This document shows positions 28,079 to 35,892 of a stretch of DNA of 64,000 nucleotides, in pieces; positions within the stretch are counted from its first letter, which is position 1, and every line of letters starts with the position of its first letter. The position numbers were made by a program, and so were the translations under genes. The notes under the pieces are model-generated. The model saw only the letters and a program-made list of their open reading frames with translations, did not search any database and was not told where the DNA came from. Source of the DNA: Soonwooa sp. (GTDB taxonomy: Bacteria > Bacteroidota > Bacteroidia > Flavobacteriales > Weeksellaceae); assembly GCF_030151385.1 (NCBI RefSeq), contig NZ_JASLDS010000046.1, forward strand, positions 66,920-130,919. Reading direction: 5' to 3'.

Positions 28079-28193
28079 GGAGCTATTCCCGCTGTCCGCT
28101 GTATCTTTAGTGCGAGGCTCGGATGGCTCCGCTCCGCTCCGCCACCTCACCTCGCCCCAAAGGATGCCGCTTCCATCGGGGCTAGAAGTGAGG
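28079..28193. repeat. GC-rich nested palindrome, probable interspersed element
   Basis: This stretch is much richer in G+C than its surroundings. It holds nested stems: GCGAGG (28112-28117) with CCTCGC (28150-28155), and inside it GGATGGC with GCCACC around a TCCGC-repeat loop. Outer arms CCGCTGTATCTTT and AAAGGATGCCGC are also partly complementary. From memory, elements beginning AGCCCCGATxGAAGCGGCAT (seen here on the minus strand from about 28182) are scattered between genes in Chryseobacterium and Flavobacterium genomes; this was not checked. Confidence 0.6.
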
Positions 28194-28328
28194 GATAATT
28201 ATTTAACCTTCTACAATTAATTGAAAATACCTCTTCAAAAGCACTAACATTTCCAAAAACTCAAAAATTGAATTTTATCAGTTTTCAAAAGCCGTGGATT
28301 TTTCAAAAAAAATCAAGAAATTAGCAGA

Positions 28329-29678
28329 ATGGCAAAACTCAAAACCGTCTACTTCTGTCAAAACTGTGGAAGCCAATTCCCAAAATGGCTTGGACAATGC
28401 ACTAACTGTGGTGAATGGAATACACTCGTAGAAGAAGTGGTCGAAAAAACATCGACTTCCAAAAACTATTCTGGCGACAAAAAGCAACATATCATCAACA
28501 TTATCGAGGTTAATGCGCAGGAAGAACCTCGCATTGCAACACCAAGCGAAGAGCTCAATCGCGTTCTCGGTGGTGGAATTGTATTAGGCTCCGTTACCTT
28601 AATCGGTGGCGAACCAGGCATCGGAAAATCGACTTTGTTGCTACAATTAGCCTTGAAGATGCGCAAAAAAGTATTTTATGTTTCGGGAGAAGAAAGTGCA
28701 TCACAAATAAAAATGCGCGCAGACCGATTAACCGATTTACAAAACCCAGAATGTTACCTTTTCACAGAAACTTCGGTGGACAAAATCCTGCACGAAGCCA
28801 AAAAGCTGAAACCAGATTTCATCATCATCGACTCTATCCAGACGTTACATTCTAGTTTGATAGAAAGCTCGCCAGGAACAGTTTCTCAAATCCGAGAATG
28901 CTCTGGCGAAATCATAAAATTCGCGAAAGAGACCAGCACGCCAGTATTTCTTGTAGGTCATATTACCAAAGATGGACAAATTGCAGGGCCAAAAGTTCTA
29001 GAACACATGGTCGATGTTGTCCTCAATTTTGATGGCGACAGAAATCATCTTTTCCGCTTGTTACGCGCCAACAAAAACCGTTTTGGCTCAACTGCAGAAA
29101 TCGGAATTTACGAAATGATTTCGCAAGGTCTAAAAGAAATAAAAAACCCATCCGAAATACTAATCACCAAAAAATTTGAAGAACTTTCTGGCAATGCTGT
29201 AGCCGTCACTTTAGAAGGAAATCGCCCGATGTTGTTGGAAATTCAGGCTTTGGTGAGTACTGCCGTTTATGGTACACCACAACGTAGTTCGACAGGATTT
29301 GACTCTAAAAGGTTGAATATGCTTTTAGCCGTTTTAGAAAAACGTGCAGGCTTTCAATTGGGAGCAAAAGACGTTTTCCTAAATATCACAGGCGGAATAA
29401 AAACAGACGATCCTGCTTTGGATTTGGCTGTTGTTGCATCGATTCTTTCGTCTAACGAAGATTTTGCGATTTCGGAGAAGTATTGTTTTGCAGGGGAAAT
29501 TGGATTGAGTGGTGAAATCCGTCCAATTCCGCAAGCAGAACAACGTATTACGGAAGCTGAAAAATTAGGCTACGAAAAGATATTTGTCTCTAACCTTAAT
29601 AAACTGCCGAAACGTAAATTCGGTATCAAAATCGAAGAAGTTGGCAAAATAGAAGATTTCCACGAAAGATTGTTTTAA
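28329..29678 (+). CDS. radA: DNA repair protein RadA
   Basis: 449 residues, the normal length. It has the N-terminal zinc finger (Cys10, Cys13, Cys24, Cys27), a RecA-like ATPase with Walker A GEPGIGKST (from residue 94) and DFIIIDSIQTL as Walker B, the RadA-specific KNRFGS motif, and a C-terminal Lon-protease-like domain (FLNITGGIKTDDPALDLAVVASILSS). RadA is a hexameric helicase that drives branch migration during recombinational repair. It appears to be a single gene; the ATG at 28329 gives the canonical N-terminus just before the zinc finger. Confidence 0.97.
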   Translation: MAKLKTVYFCQNCGSQFPKWLGQCTNCGEWNTLVEEVVEKTSTSKNYSGDKKQHIINIIEVNAQEEPRIATPSEELNRVLGGGIVLGSVTLIGGEPGIGKSTLLLQLALKMRKKVFYVSGEESASQIKMRADRLTDLQNPECYLFTETSVDKILHEAKKLKPDFIIIDSIQTLHSSLIESSPGTVSQIRECSGEIIKFAKETSTPVFLVGHITKDGQIAGPKVLEHMVDVVLNFDGDRNHLFRLLRANKNRFGSTAEIGIYEMISQGLKEIKNPSEILITKKFEELSGNAVAVTLEGNRPMLLEIQALVSTAVYGTPQRSSTGFDSKRLNMLLAVLEKRAGFQLGAKDVFLNITGGIKTDDPALDLAVVASILSSNEDFAISEKYCFAGEIGLSGEIRPIPQAEQRITEAEKLGYEKIFVSNLNKLPKRKFGIKIEEVGKIEDFHERLF

Positions 29679-29767
29679 GTTTTAGTAAAATTCTAAACCA
29701 CAAAAGCATTTAACCTGAGTTAGGGATAATAAAACTAGCTTTAGTTTGAGTTATTTTCGAAGAAAAC

Positions 29768-29803
29768 TGTATCGAGAACTTCTTTTAAAGACTTCTCGAT
29801 ACA
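29768..29803. repeat. Inverted repeat (hairpin), probable interspersed element
   Basis: TGTATCGAGAA (29768-29778) and TTCTCGATACA (29793-29803) are perfect 11-bp inverted copies with a 14-base loop, followed by TACTCAAAGTGACG. It has no T-tract, so it is more like an intergenic repeat than a simple terminator, although it could stop radA transcription. Confidence 0.5.
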
Positions 29804-29897
29804 AAATCTTTCAGATTTTTACTCAAAGTGACGCCTTGTTGATTTATCTCAAGCTGACGTTATTTAATAAAGTAAAAATGGGTAATATTTAATAATA

Positions 29898-29981
29898 CTA
29901 ATTCAACCACGCCATCATTAGCTGCGCCGAATCTTTGATTTCAGAGCTACGAGGAATCTCCGAAAAAAAAGATTTAAAGTT
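29898..29981 (-). pseudogene. Relic of a gene 3' end
   Basis: On the minus strand the frame reads NFKSFFSEIPRSSEIKDSAQ and then LMMAWLN before a stop at 29898, preceded by an in-frame stop (TAA at 29982-29984) and no start codon. Composition and codon use look like real protein. I take it as the surviving C-terminus of a lost gene; family not recognised. Confidence 0.35.
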
Positions 29982-30129
29982 TTAAAAAAGTTTATCAGAA
30001 AAATTCAATATATTGATTTTTTGGAATCATGATGATGCTCATTTCTAAATTTATTATCGCTTAAAAAGATTAGATACTTTACCTTCATCATGAAAACTGA
30101 TTTAAAACTTTATTAAAAAACTCAAATAC

Positions 30130-31110
30130 ATGTGGTTCGAAAAACTAACTGGTTTTCAAGAAAAATCCCCCGAAAATGTTAGACAAAACCTGACTATCGA
30201 AGATGATTATTTCATCAGCTCCGCTAACTTTCAAAAACTAAAATTTGGAAGTTTAGACATACCAACATTGGGAGATTTGCGACTTAACAATCCCGAACTT
30301 AACAATTTCAATAGTAAGATTAAAGTAAGCGAAATTGTCGCCGATGTACAGAAACTACACATCGACGAAGCAAATGCCAATGCCCTATTTCAGGTAGCTT
30401 CACAATTTAACTTATTGGAAATGATAAATCCTAGAGTCACACCCGAATCAGGAATAGACCAATATGAATTCGACAGAACGCAAGGTCCTATTTGTGCAAT
30501 GTCTTGTGGTGCAGGCACAATCTATAGAAATTATTTTGTAGAAGTCAATGGAAAAATTGGACAAACCGAAAACAACCAAATTGACTGTCTAGACTTAATT
30601 GGAAAAGCTTTGGAAAATGAACATCTTAAGCTTTGGGAGATGAAAAACGGTTATGCTTTAGCTAGCCAAAATGAGCTTTCAATAATTAATGAAAAGCTTG
30701 CAAAGCTTAATGATATCGATCGCGAAAACCTAAAAGCAAAGCTAAAAGTCGGCATACAATGGAATACCGAGGTGACGGTTTCGGAAACCAAGCATTTGGT
30801 ATCGCAAATATTTTGCTCTGCCCTACCTGTAGCTTACAGTCCTGTAGCGTCTCATCATTGGGAAGCTTTTGCTAGAATCATTCTCGAAGCATTGTACGAA
30901 GCAACACTTTATGCTGCTTTAATAAATTTGAAAAATAATCACTCCAACTTAGTTTATCTCACCTTAGTTGGTGGCGGTGCCTTTGGAAATGAAGAAGTTT
31001 GGATTTTAGAATCCATGCAAAAAGCAATTCACAAATTTAAAAACACTGCTTTAGATGTTAAAATAGTAAGCTACGGACAATCTAACCCACGACTAAAAGC
31101 GTATTTTTAA
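30130..31110 (+). CDS. Uncharacterised protein with a macro-domain-like C-terminal motif
   Basis: 326 residues, no signal peptide or membrane segment, so cytoplasmic. Three conserved-looking blocks stand out: the N-terminal WFEKLTGFQEKSPENVR, the middle GPICAMSCGAGTIYRNYFVEV with GQTENNQIDCLDLIG, and the C-terminal VYLTLVGGGAFGNEEVWILESM. The last resembles the glycine-rich phosphate-binding loop of macro domains and poly(ADP-ribose) glycohydrolases (GxGxFGN), which is the only functional clue; an ADP-ribose-related role is speculation. The middle contains a SHHWEAFARIILEALYEATLYAA helix. Single gene between radA and the B12 operon. Confidence 0.75.
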   Translation: MWFEKLTGFQEKSPENVRQNLTIEDDYFISSANFQKLKFGSLDIPTLGDLRLNNPELNNFNSKIKVSEIVADVQKLHIDEANANALFQVASQFNLLEMINPRVTPESGIDQYEFDRTQGPICAMSCGAGTIYRNYFVEVNGKIGQTENNQIDCLDLIGKALENEHLKLWEMKNGYALASQNELSIINEKLAKLNDIDRENLKAKLKVGIQWNTEVTVSETKHLVSQIFCSALPVAYSPVASHHWEAFARIILEALYEATLYAALINLKNNHSNLVYLTLVGGGAFGNEEVWILESMQKAIHKFKNTALDVKIVSYGQSNPRLKAYF

Positions 31111-31135
31111 TTTAAAAAAATTTACATTTTTATAA

Positions 31136-31167
31136 AACAAAAAAGCTGCCCAAAACTGAGCAGCTTT
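31136..31167 (-). terminator. Terminator for the cobalamin operon
   Basis: AAAGCTGC (31142-31149) pairs with GCAGCTTT (31160-31167); on the minus strand it is followed by a T run. It lies 25 bases after the stop of the last gene of the B12 operon and may also serve the convergent gene ending at 31110. Confidence 0.8.
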
Positions 31168-31191
31168 CATTAGTTAAAGAAAAATATCAAA

Positions 31192-33459
31192 TTAGTTTTT
31201 AACCAATTTTCTTTGATAAGATGCTTTGTCTGTTGTCACTTTAACAACGTAAACACCTTTTGCAAGGCTTCTTACATCCAATTGGTTGTCCACGAATGGC
31301 AATGCGATGCGTTTTCCTGAGAAGTCGTAGACTTCAACATTCGTTACTTTATCACTAGATTTCAGACTGACGAAATCAACTGCAGGATTTGGATAAACTT
31401 GAAGATCAACTTTAGAAACATTATCAGTTGCTAATGTTGCAGAAGCAATAGTCATCGTATGATCAACTACTTTTCCATTTGAGTTAAAGCTAAGTACCAA
31501 AGACGAAGTTCCTGACATAATTGGTGTAATAACAAGTTCGTCATTTTCGTTGATTTCAGCTGAAATAAATGGGTTTTTGTTTAATGATTTAATGCTTGCT
31601 ACAACTCCCGCTGAAAGGTTATCTTGATCAATCACTTTGTTTTTAAGATCGATTTTTGTAACGCCGTTAATCGTCAAACTATCTGGTAAACTTGGACTTA
31701 CAACTGGATCAAAAACATCTGGGAAAACCGTCACAGCTGGGAACCAATAGTAATCGTTAAGCGTTTGTGTTTTAACCACAGCACCTGTTGTATCAATAGT
31801 ATGAATCCAGTTCTTTTGGTAATGTGCTCCGTAACCACTTTCTGTCGTATTCAAAATTAGTTTATCAGAAACAGGGTCAACTCTCAATGCAGCGCCGTAA
31901 GGAATTTGTTTGTAAGTTCCTGTTTGTCCTGGAATTGCAGAGAAGTTTTCGTTAAATGTTTTATTAGTCACATCAAATTTTACAACTTGTGTTCCCGAAG
32001 CCCAGTCACTAATAGAATTAATCCAGTACAAAGCATTTTGTTGTGTACTTGCTGTGAAACTTCCTGCATTCCAAGCGCCCCATGCTCCAATATATTTAGT
32101 CGTTGGGATTGGATATTCTGTTGTCGCAAAAGTTGTTGGGTTAATGTTAATCAACTTTTTATCCTGAATCGCCCAAACACTTCCGTCTTTAGCTTGTACA
32201 ATAGAATGGAAAGCTCCTGCAATTGTTGTTTTTAAAGTATGTGTTTTTGGATCGATTACAAGAACGCCTGTAGTTTGTTTAACAGCAAAAACATATTGAG
32301 AGGTTCTAATCATATTTCCGATTTGACCCGAATAAGTCGCACCGCCGCCTGTTCCAACAATCAAATCACCAACTTTCATATTAGCAATATCGAAAAGATA
32401 AACACCATTAGACGCTGCAATATAACCTGTATTTTGATCAATTCCAACGAAAGAACGTCCATCACCACCTCCGATACTATCGAAACCAGCAATTTTCTCC
32501 ATCGTCTTCGCATTCGCAACAACTAATCTTCCACCTGCACCATATTGTGTATCACCACCATCTTTCTGTTGTTTAGAAATGAAATAAAACTTATCACCAT
32601 AGATTGTCCCGTACTGTGTCGTTGCACCAAAAGCTTCATTGTTGTTCTTCTCGCTGTACACACGGTAGTAGATTTGATCGTTATTTCCTACGAAATTAAC
32701 AGAACCGTTGGTATGCCCGAACCACTCTTCATTTACCATAAAGAATCCTTTGGTAAAATCTGCTTGCGCGGAATACACGGACACTGGTGTAAAAGTCGTT
32801 GCAATATCTTGTGGCATCATATCAACATTGTAGTTCCATAAATCCCAAGAACCATCTACCAATTGACGTCCCGTTGCACCAACTCCAGAATATCCATAAT
32901 CATCCTCGGCGGTATCTTTCACCCAGTATGACCAATAACCTTGGTACCAGCCTGATTGCCAATGATCATTGGCATCAATTGCTTTGTATTTATCAAAATC
33001 GTATTCTGTAGTATTAACAATACCATCTAATGGATAAAGCGGATAAGTAGTGTTGTTGTTTTTGTACAGACCTACAGTTCCTTTCCCATCTAGATCGAAA
33101 CCAATACCAGCAATAGCGCTACCATATTGTGTCCCTTGATAAAGCAAAGTATAAAAACGCTTGTCCACTTTTGCAATCGCTTTTACCATCTCCTCACCTG
33201 TTGCCTCGCCATCCCAACGGAATCCCCAAACAAGCGCATCAGGATTTTTTTCATCATTCCATTGGACTGCTAAAACTGCTTTTTTTGATCCAGTCCCAAC
33301 CCAATAGACAACATCGTCCATGGTAAAGCCATTTTTCTTAGCTTGTTTTTTTTGCGTTATGTTTTTAACCTCTGATCGAGGAACGCCTTGCACTGTTACT
33401 TGAGCATTCGTAGAGAATGCAAAAAGAAACAGCAAAAAGAAAAGATACATCTTTCTCAT
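31192..33459 (-). CDS. B12-locus surface protein with propeller-like region and type IX sorting domain
   Basis: 755 residues; signal peptide MRKMYLFFLLFLFAFSTNAQ. Residues ~40-230 form a Trp/Tyr-rich domain (DDVVYWVGTGSKKAVLAVQW, WQSGWYQGYWSYWVKD). Residues ~240-570 read as repeated propeller strands of the YncE/DUF5074 kind (GYIAASNGVYLFDIANMKVGD, VLVIDPKTHTLKTTI). The end (VYPNPAVDFVSL...LAKGVYVVKV...RKLVKN) is a type IX sorting domain. As the last gene of the riboswitch-led operon it is probably an accessory surface cobalamin-binding or release factor (inference). A gap of 29 bases separates it from the lipoprotein gene upstream. Confidence 0.82.
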   Translation of the reverse strand: MRKMYLFFLLFLFAFSTNAQVTVQGVPRSEVKNITQKKQAKKNGFTMDDVVYWVGTGSKKAVLAVQWNDEKNPDALVWGFRWDGEATGEEMVKAIAKVDKRFYTLLYQGTQYGSAIAGIGFDLDGKGTVGLYKNNNTTYPLYPLDGIVNTTEYDFDKYKAIDANDHWQSGWYQGYWSYWVKDTAEDDYGYSGVGATGRQLVDGSWDLWNYNVDMMPQDIATTFTPVSVYSAQADFTKGFFMVNEEWFGHTNGSVNFVGNNDQIYYRVYSEKNNNEAFGATTQYGTIYGDKFYFISKQQKDGGDTQYGAGGRLVVANAKTMEKIAGFDSIGGGDGRSFVGIDQNTGYIAASNGVYLFDIANMKVGDLIVGTGGGATYSGQIGNMIRTSQYVFAVKQTTGVLVIDPKTHTLKTTIAGAFHSIVQAKDGSVWAIQDKKLININPTTFATTEYPIPTTKYIGAWGAWNAGSFTASTQQNALYWINSISDWASGTQVVKFDVTNKTFNENFSAIPGQTGTYKQIPYGAALRVDPVSDKLILNTTESGYGAHYQKNWIHTIDTTGAVVKTQTLNDYYWFPAVTVFPDVFDPVVSPSLPDSLTINGVTKIDLKNKVIDQDNLSAGVVASIKSLNKNPFISAEINENDELVITPIMSGTSSLVLSFNSNGKVVDHTMTIASATLATDNVSKVDLQVYPNPAVDFVSLKSSDKVTNVEVYDFSGKRIALPFVDNQLDVRSLAKGVYVVKVTTDKASYQRKLVKN

Positions 33460-33488
33460 AAGTACTGATTTTTATTGTTTTTGAAATT

Positions 33489-34742
33489 TTATTTAAAATG
33501 TAAATCGTAAGCGCCAGCAACTTCTGTGGAGACTTCACCTAACCAACCAGCTTCTTGATTGATACCTGTATAGACTTTTACGAAATCGATACCTGGAAGT
33601 TTGACATAATTGCCGTATTTATCTACAGCCCAAGATATATCGATGTTAGAAGCATCATCATCATTAGGGGCATTGTCGGCGTAACCATAGGCATAAGATT
33701 TGCCAACCCAATAATTTCCTGTACCACTTTGGTCATAGAAATTATCTTTAAGGCGCGTACCTCTTAGTTTATAAGACAATTCCGAAAACCATAATGGATA
33801 GTAACTTTGCGCATGGAATGTATTTCTTGTTTTGAAACCTGAGTTCCCTAGATTGTCTTGCCATTTAATATACTCGGTATCGGTTTGCCAAAACTGAGAA
33901 CCAGGCACTGGCGTTTTATTTTCATCCGGTTTGAAGTAAGTGATCTCGTAATTCTTAATCGTAGTATCTTTAAAATATTCACTTCCTGCAATCTCGTACC
34001 ACTCGTCTTCATCAGGTTTTCCATTTTTATTTCGGTCGTATGCCACCATGATAATACCAGGCTCACAAGAACCAGTTCTTTCTTCAATAGCATCATTTGC
34101 CCAAAACGCATTTCCTAAAATTTTGAAATCACGTCCATCATAATTAGGAATAGTATGGTCAAACCCAAAAACAACATAACCGCCAAATCCGCCTAAAGTA
34201 ATCATCGTCGCATTGCCACCGACAATAGATTCTTTAGCTTTTTTAATCATTTTTTCTTGAGTATCACCAGTGGCGTACTCAGGAATTTCATTAATAAACT
34301 GTCCCACAGCAGGTTTAAAATCAAATACATCAGAAATATACTTGCTATACGTTTTTGGTTCTTTATTAACAATAACATGCGTCTCATATTTCTTAGTGTT
34401 TCCATTTCTTTCCGCTGTCAAAGTCAATGCATAATCTTTTGAATAACGCGAAATAAATTCTAGCTTTGATACATTTTCCGCTACAATCGAATCATAAGCG
34501 ACTGTGGTTGTATCTACAAGCTTTGTTGTTCTAATACTCCATGTAAGTTTTGTATTAGTTTTTAATCTAGAATCGATATCTAAGACTTTATAACGATTTG
34601 TAGAATATTGGCTGTCCAAAGCATTTTCTGGTAATACTTCACCATTATCAAATTCCTCGCGATCCGATTTACAAGCAACAAGTCCAACAAGCAAGCTGCT
34701 TGCAAAACCTAAAGTCAATATTTTTATAGCATTTTTTTTCAT
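33489..34742 (-). CDS. B12-locus surface lipoprotein
   Basis: 417 residues with a lipoprotein signal (LVGLVAC, Cys 24) followed at once by KSDREE, which resembles the Bacteroidota surface-export signal, so it is probably on the outer face of the outer membrane. Residues ~60-130 look like a PKD/Ig-like domain (TKLTWSIRTT...YALTLTAERNG); the rest (~140-415) has acidic calcium-site-like loops (DRNKNGKPDEDEWYEIAGSE) and ends in DFVKVYTGINQEAG. I do not know a tested function, but proteins of this layout sit in BtuB loci, which suggests substrate capture. It is 13 bases after the BtuG-like gene. Confidence 0.75.
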   Translation of the reverse strand: MKKNAIKILTLGFASSLLVGLVACKSDREEFDNGEVLPENALDSQYSTNRYKVLDIDSRLKTNTKLTWSIRTTKLVDTTTVAYDSIVAENVSKLEFISRYSKDYALTLTAERNGNTKKYETHVIVNKEPKTYSKYISDVFDFKPAVGQFINEIPEYATGDTQEKMIKKAKESIVGGNATMITLGGFGGYVVFGFDHTIPNYDGRDFKILGNAFWANDAIEERTGSCEPGIIMVAYDRNKNGKPDEDEWYEIAGSEYFKDTTIKNYEITYFKPDENKTPVPGSQFWQTDTEYIKWQDNLGNSGFKTRNTFHAQSYYPLWFSELSYKLRGTRLKDNFYDQSGTGNYWVGKSYAYGYADNAPNDDDASNIDISWAVDKYGNYVKLPGIDFVKVYTGINQEAGWLGEVSTEVAGAYDLHFK

Positions 34743-34755
34743 AATTCATTAGATT

Positions 34756-35892
34756 TTATTTATACAGAAAAACAAAATGCGCTGGGATATTTCCAGCTTC
34801 AGTTTTCCATTTGAATTTTCCATTTTTATCAAAACAATACACAAAACCCATCGACACATAATTGCGCGCATCTGTCATGTAGATATCTTCCGTAATAGGA
34901 TTAACCGCAATACCATAAGGTGTTTTTATAGCATCGGCATAGGTTGATTCGATAATGTTTTTAGAAATAATTTGTTCGGTTTTAACATCGATAATTCCGA
35001 AAGATTTGGTGTAGGTATGCGTGTTGTAATTAAACTCGTTACCATAATAATAGAGCTTATCATTAACAATAGTCATCTCGCTGACAGCAACGCCAAAATC
35101 TTTTTTAACCTTCCCGGAAACAGGATCAACCAAATATAAGCTCGATGGAATGCTGTAATAGTCACCGCGAGAACTCACATATAAATCGCCGTAATTATCC
35201 TTTTCGATATGGTGAAGATTGATTGCAACATCAATTTGTCTTAATTCTTTAAATGTCGCTAAATCTACTTCCGACACGGTTCTATCGTAATTAGGAAAAC
35301 GGTAACCACCAGAATTGGCAACATAAAGTTTGTTTCCAATAATTTGCATTTCTTCTGGTTGATAACCTACGGTTACCTCTCTCGTAATCGCCAAAGAAAG
35401 TGTGTCTATTTCTGCGACTTTACCAATCGGTGCGTTAGGATCTAACACGACTGGACCTGCATAACTGCTTGCATAAGCTTTTCCATCTTTGAAAGCCATA
35501 TAACGGCAGTTCTGAAGTTTAATCGTTTTGATACGCTTGGCAGTTTTAGCATCTAGAACTTCAATTTTGTTGGAAACATTGACCACAACATACATTTTGC
35601 TTCCGTAGATTTTGATATCGTTCCCGACATCGCCTAATTCTTTAACTACCTCTGGATTAATATCAGCATAGATATTTCTGTGGTAAGTTCCCGTTGCATA
35701 GTCGAAGTAATCCAAAGTCGATTTGTTACTTCCCATATTTCCTTCATTTAAAAGATAAAATCCTTTGATAGCTGTATTTTGTGGAGGTTCCAAACCAGAC
35801 TCCACTTCGGGACGAACAATAACATCATCCGTTCGACAAGAGAAAATCAACAATAAAAGTGAAAATGAAAAATATAGTTTTAGATGTTTCAT
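34756..35892 (-). CDS. BtuG-like beta-propeller lipoprotein (YncE/DUF5074 type)
   Basis: 378 residues with a lipoprotein signal (LLLIFSC, Cys 19) then RTDD, a likely surface-export signal. The body is repeated four-stranded blades with the YncE pattern (IEVLDAKTAKRIKTI, AEIDTLSLAITREVTVGYQPEEMQIIGNKLYVANSGG, SEVDLATFKELRQIDV, FGIIDVKTEQIISKN). In gut Bacteroides the BtuG propeller lipoprotein caps BtuB and binds cobalamin very tightly; position directly after btuB and behind the riboswitch makes that role likely here. Its ATG overlaps the btuB stop by four bases (ATGA), implying translational coupling. Confidence 0.85.
   Translation of the reverse strand: MKHLKLYFSFSLLLLIFSCRTDDVIVRPEVESGLEPPQNTAIKGFYLLNEGNMGSNKSTLDYFDYATGTYHRNIYADINPEVVKELGDVGNDIKIYGSKMYVVVNVSNKIEVLDAKTAKRIKTIKLQNCRYMAFKDGKAYASSYAGPVVLDPNAPIGKVAEIDTLSLAITREVTVGYQPEEMQIIGNKLYVANSGGYRFPNYDRTVSEVDLATFKELRQIDVAINLHHIEKDNYGDLYVSSRGDYYSIPSSLYLVDPVSGKVKKDFGVAVSEMTIVNDKLYYYGNEFNYNTHTYTKSFGIIDVKTEQIISKNIIESTYADAIKTPYGIAVNPITEDIYMTDARNYVSMGFVYCFDKNGKFKWKTEAGNIPAHFVFLYK

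Larger units (their letters stand above)
29679..30129. other. 451-base gap with a hairpin repeat and a gene relic
   Basis: No intact gene. It holds an 11-bp inverted repeat at 29768-29803 and a C-terminal coding fragment on the minus strand at 29898-29981 (separate entries). The rest is A+T-rich with no promoter box I can recognise upstream of 30130. Confidence 0.6.
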
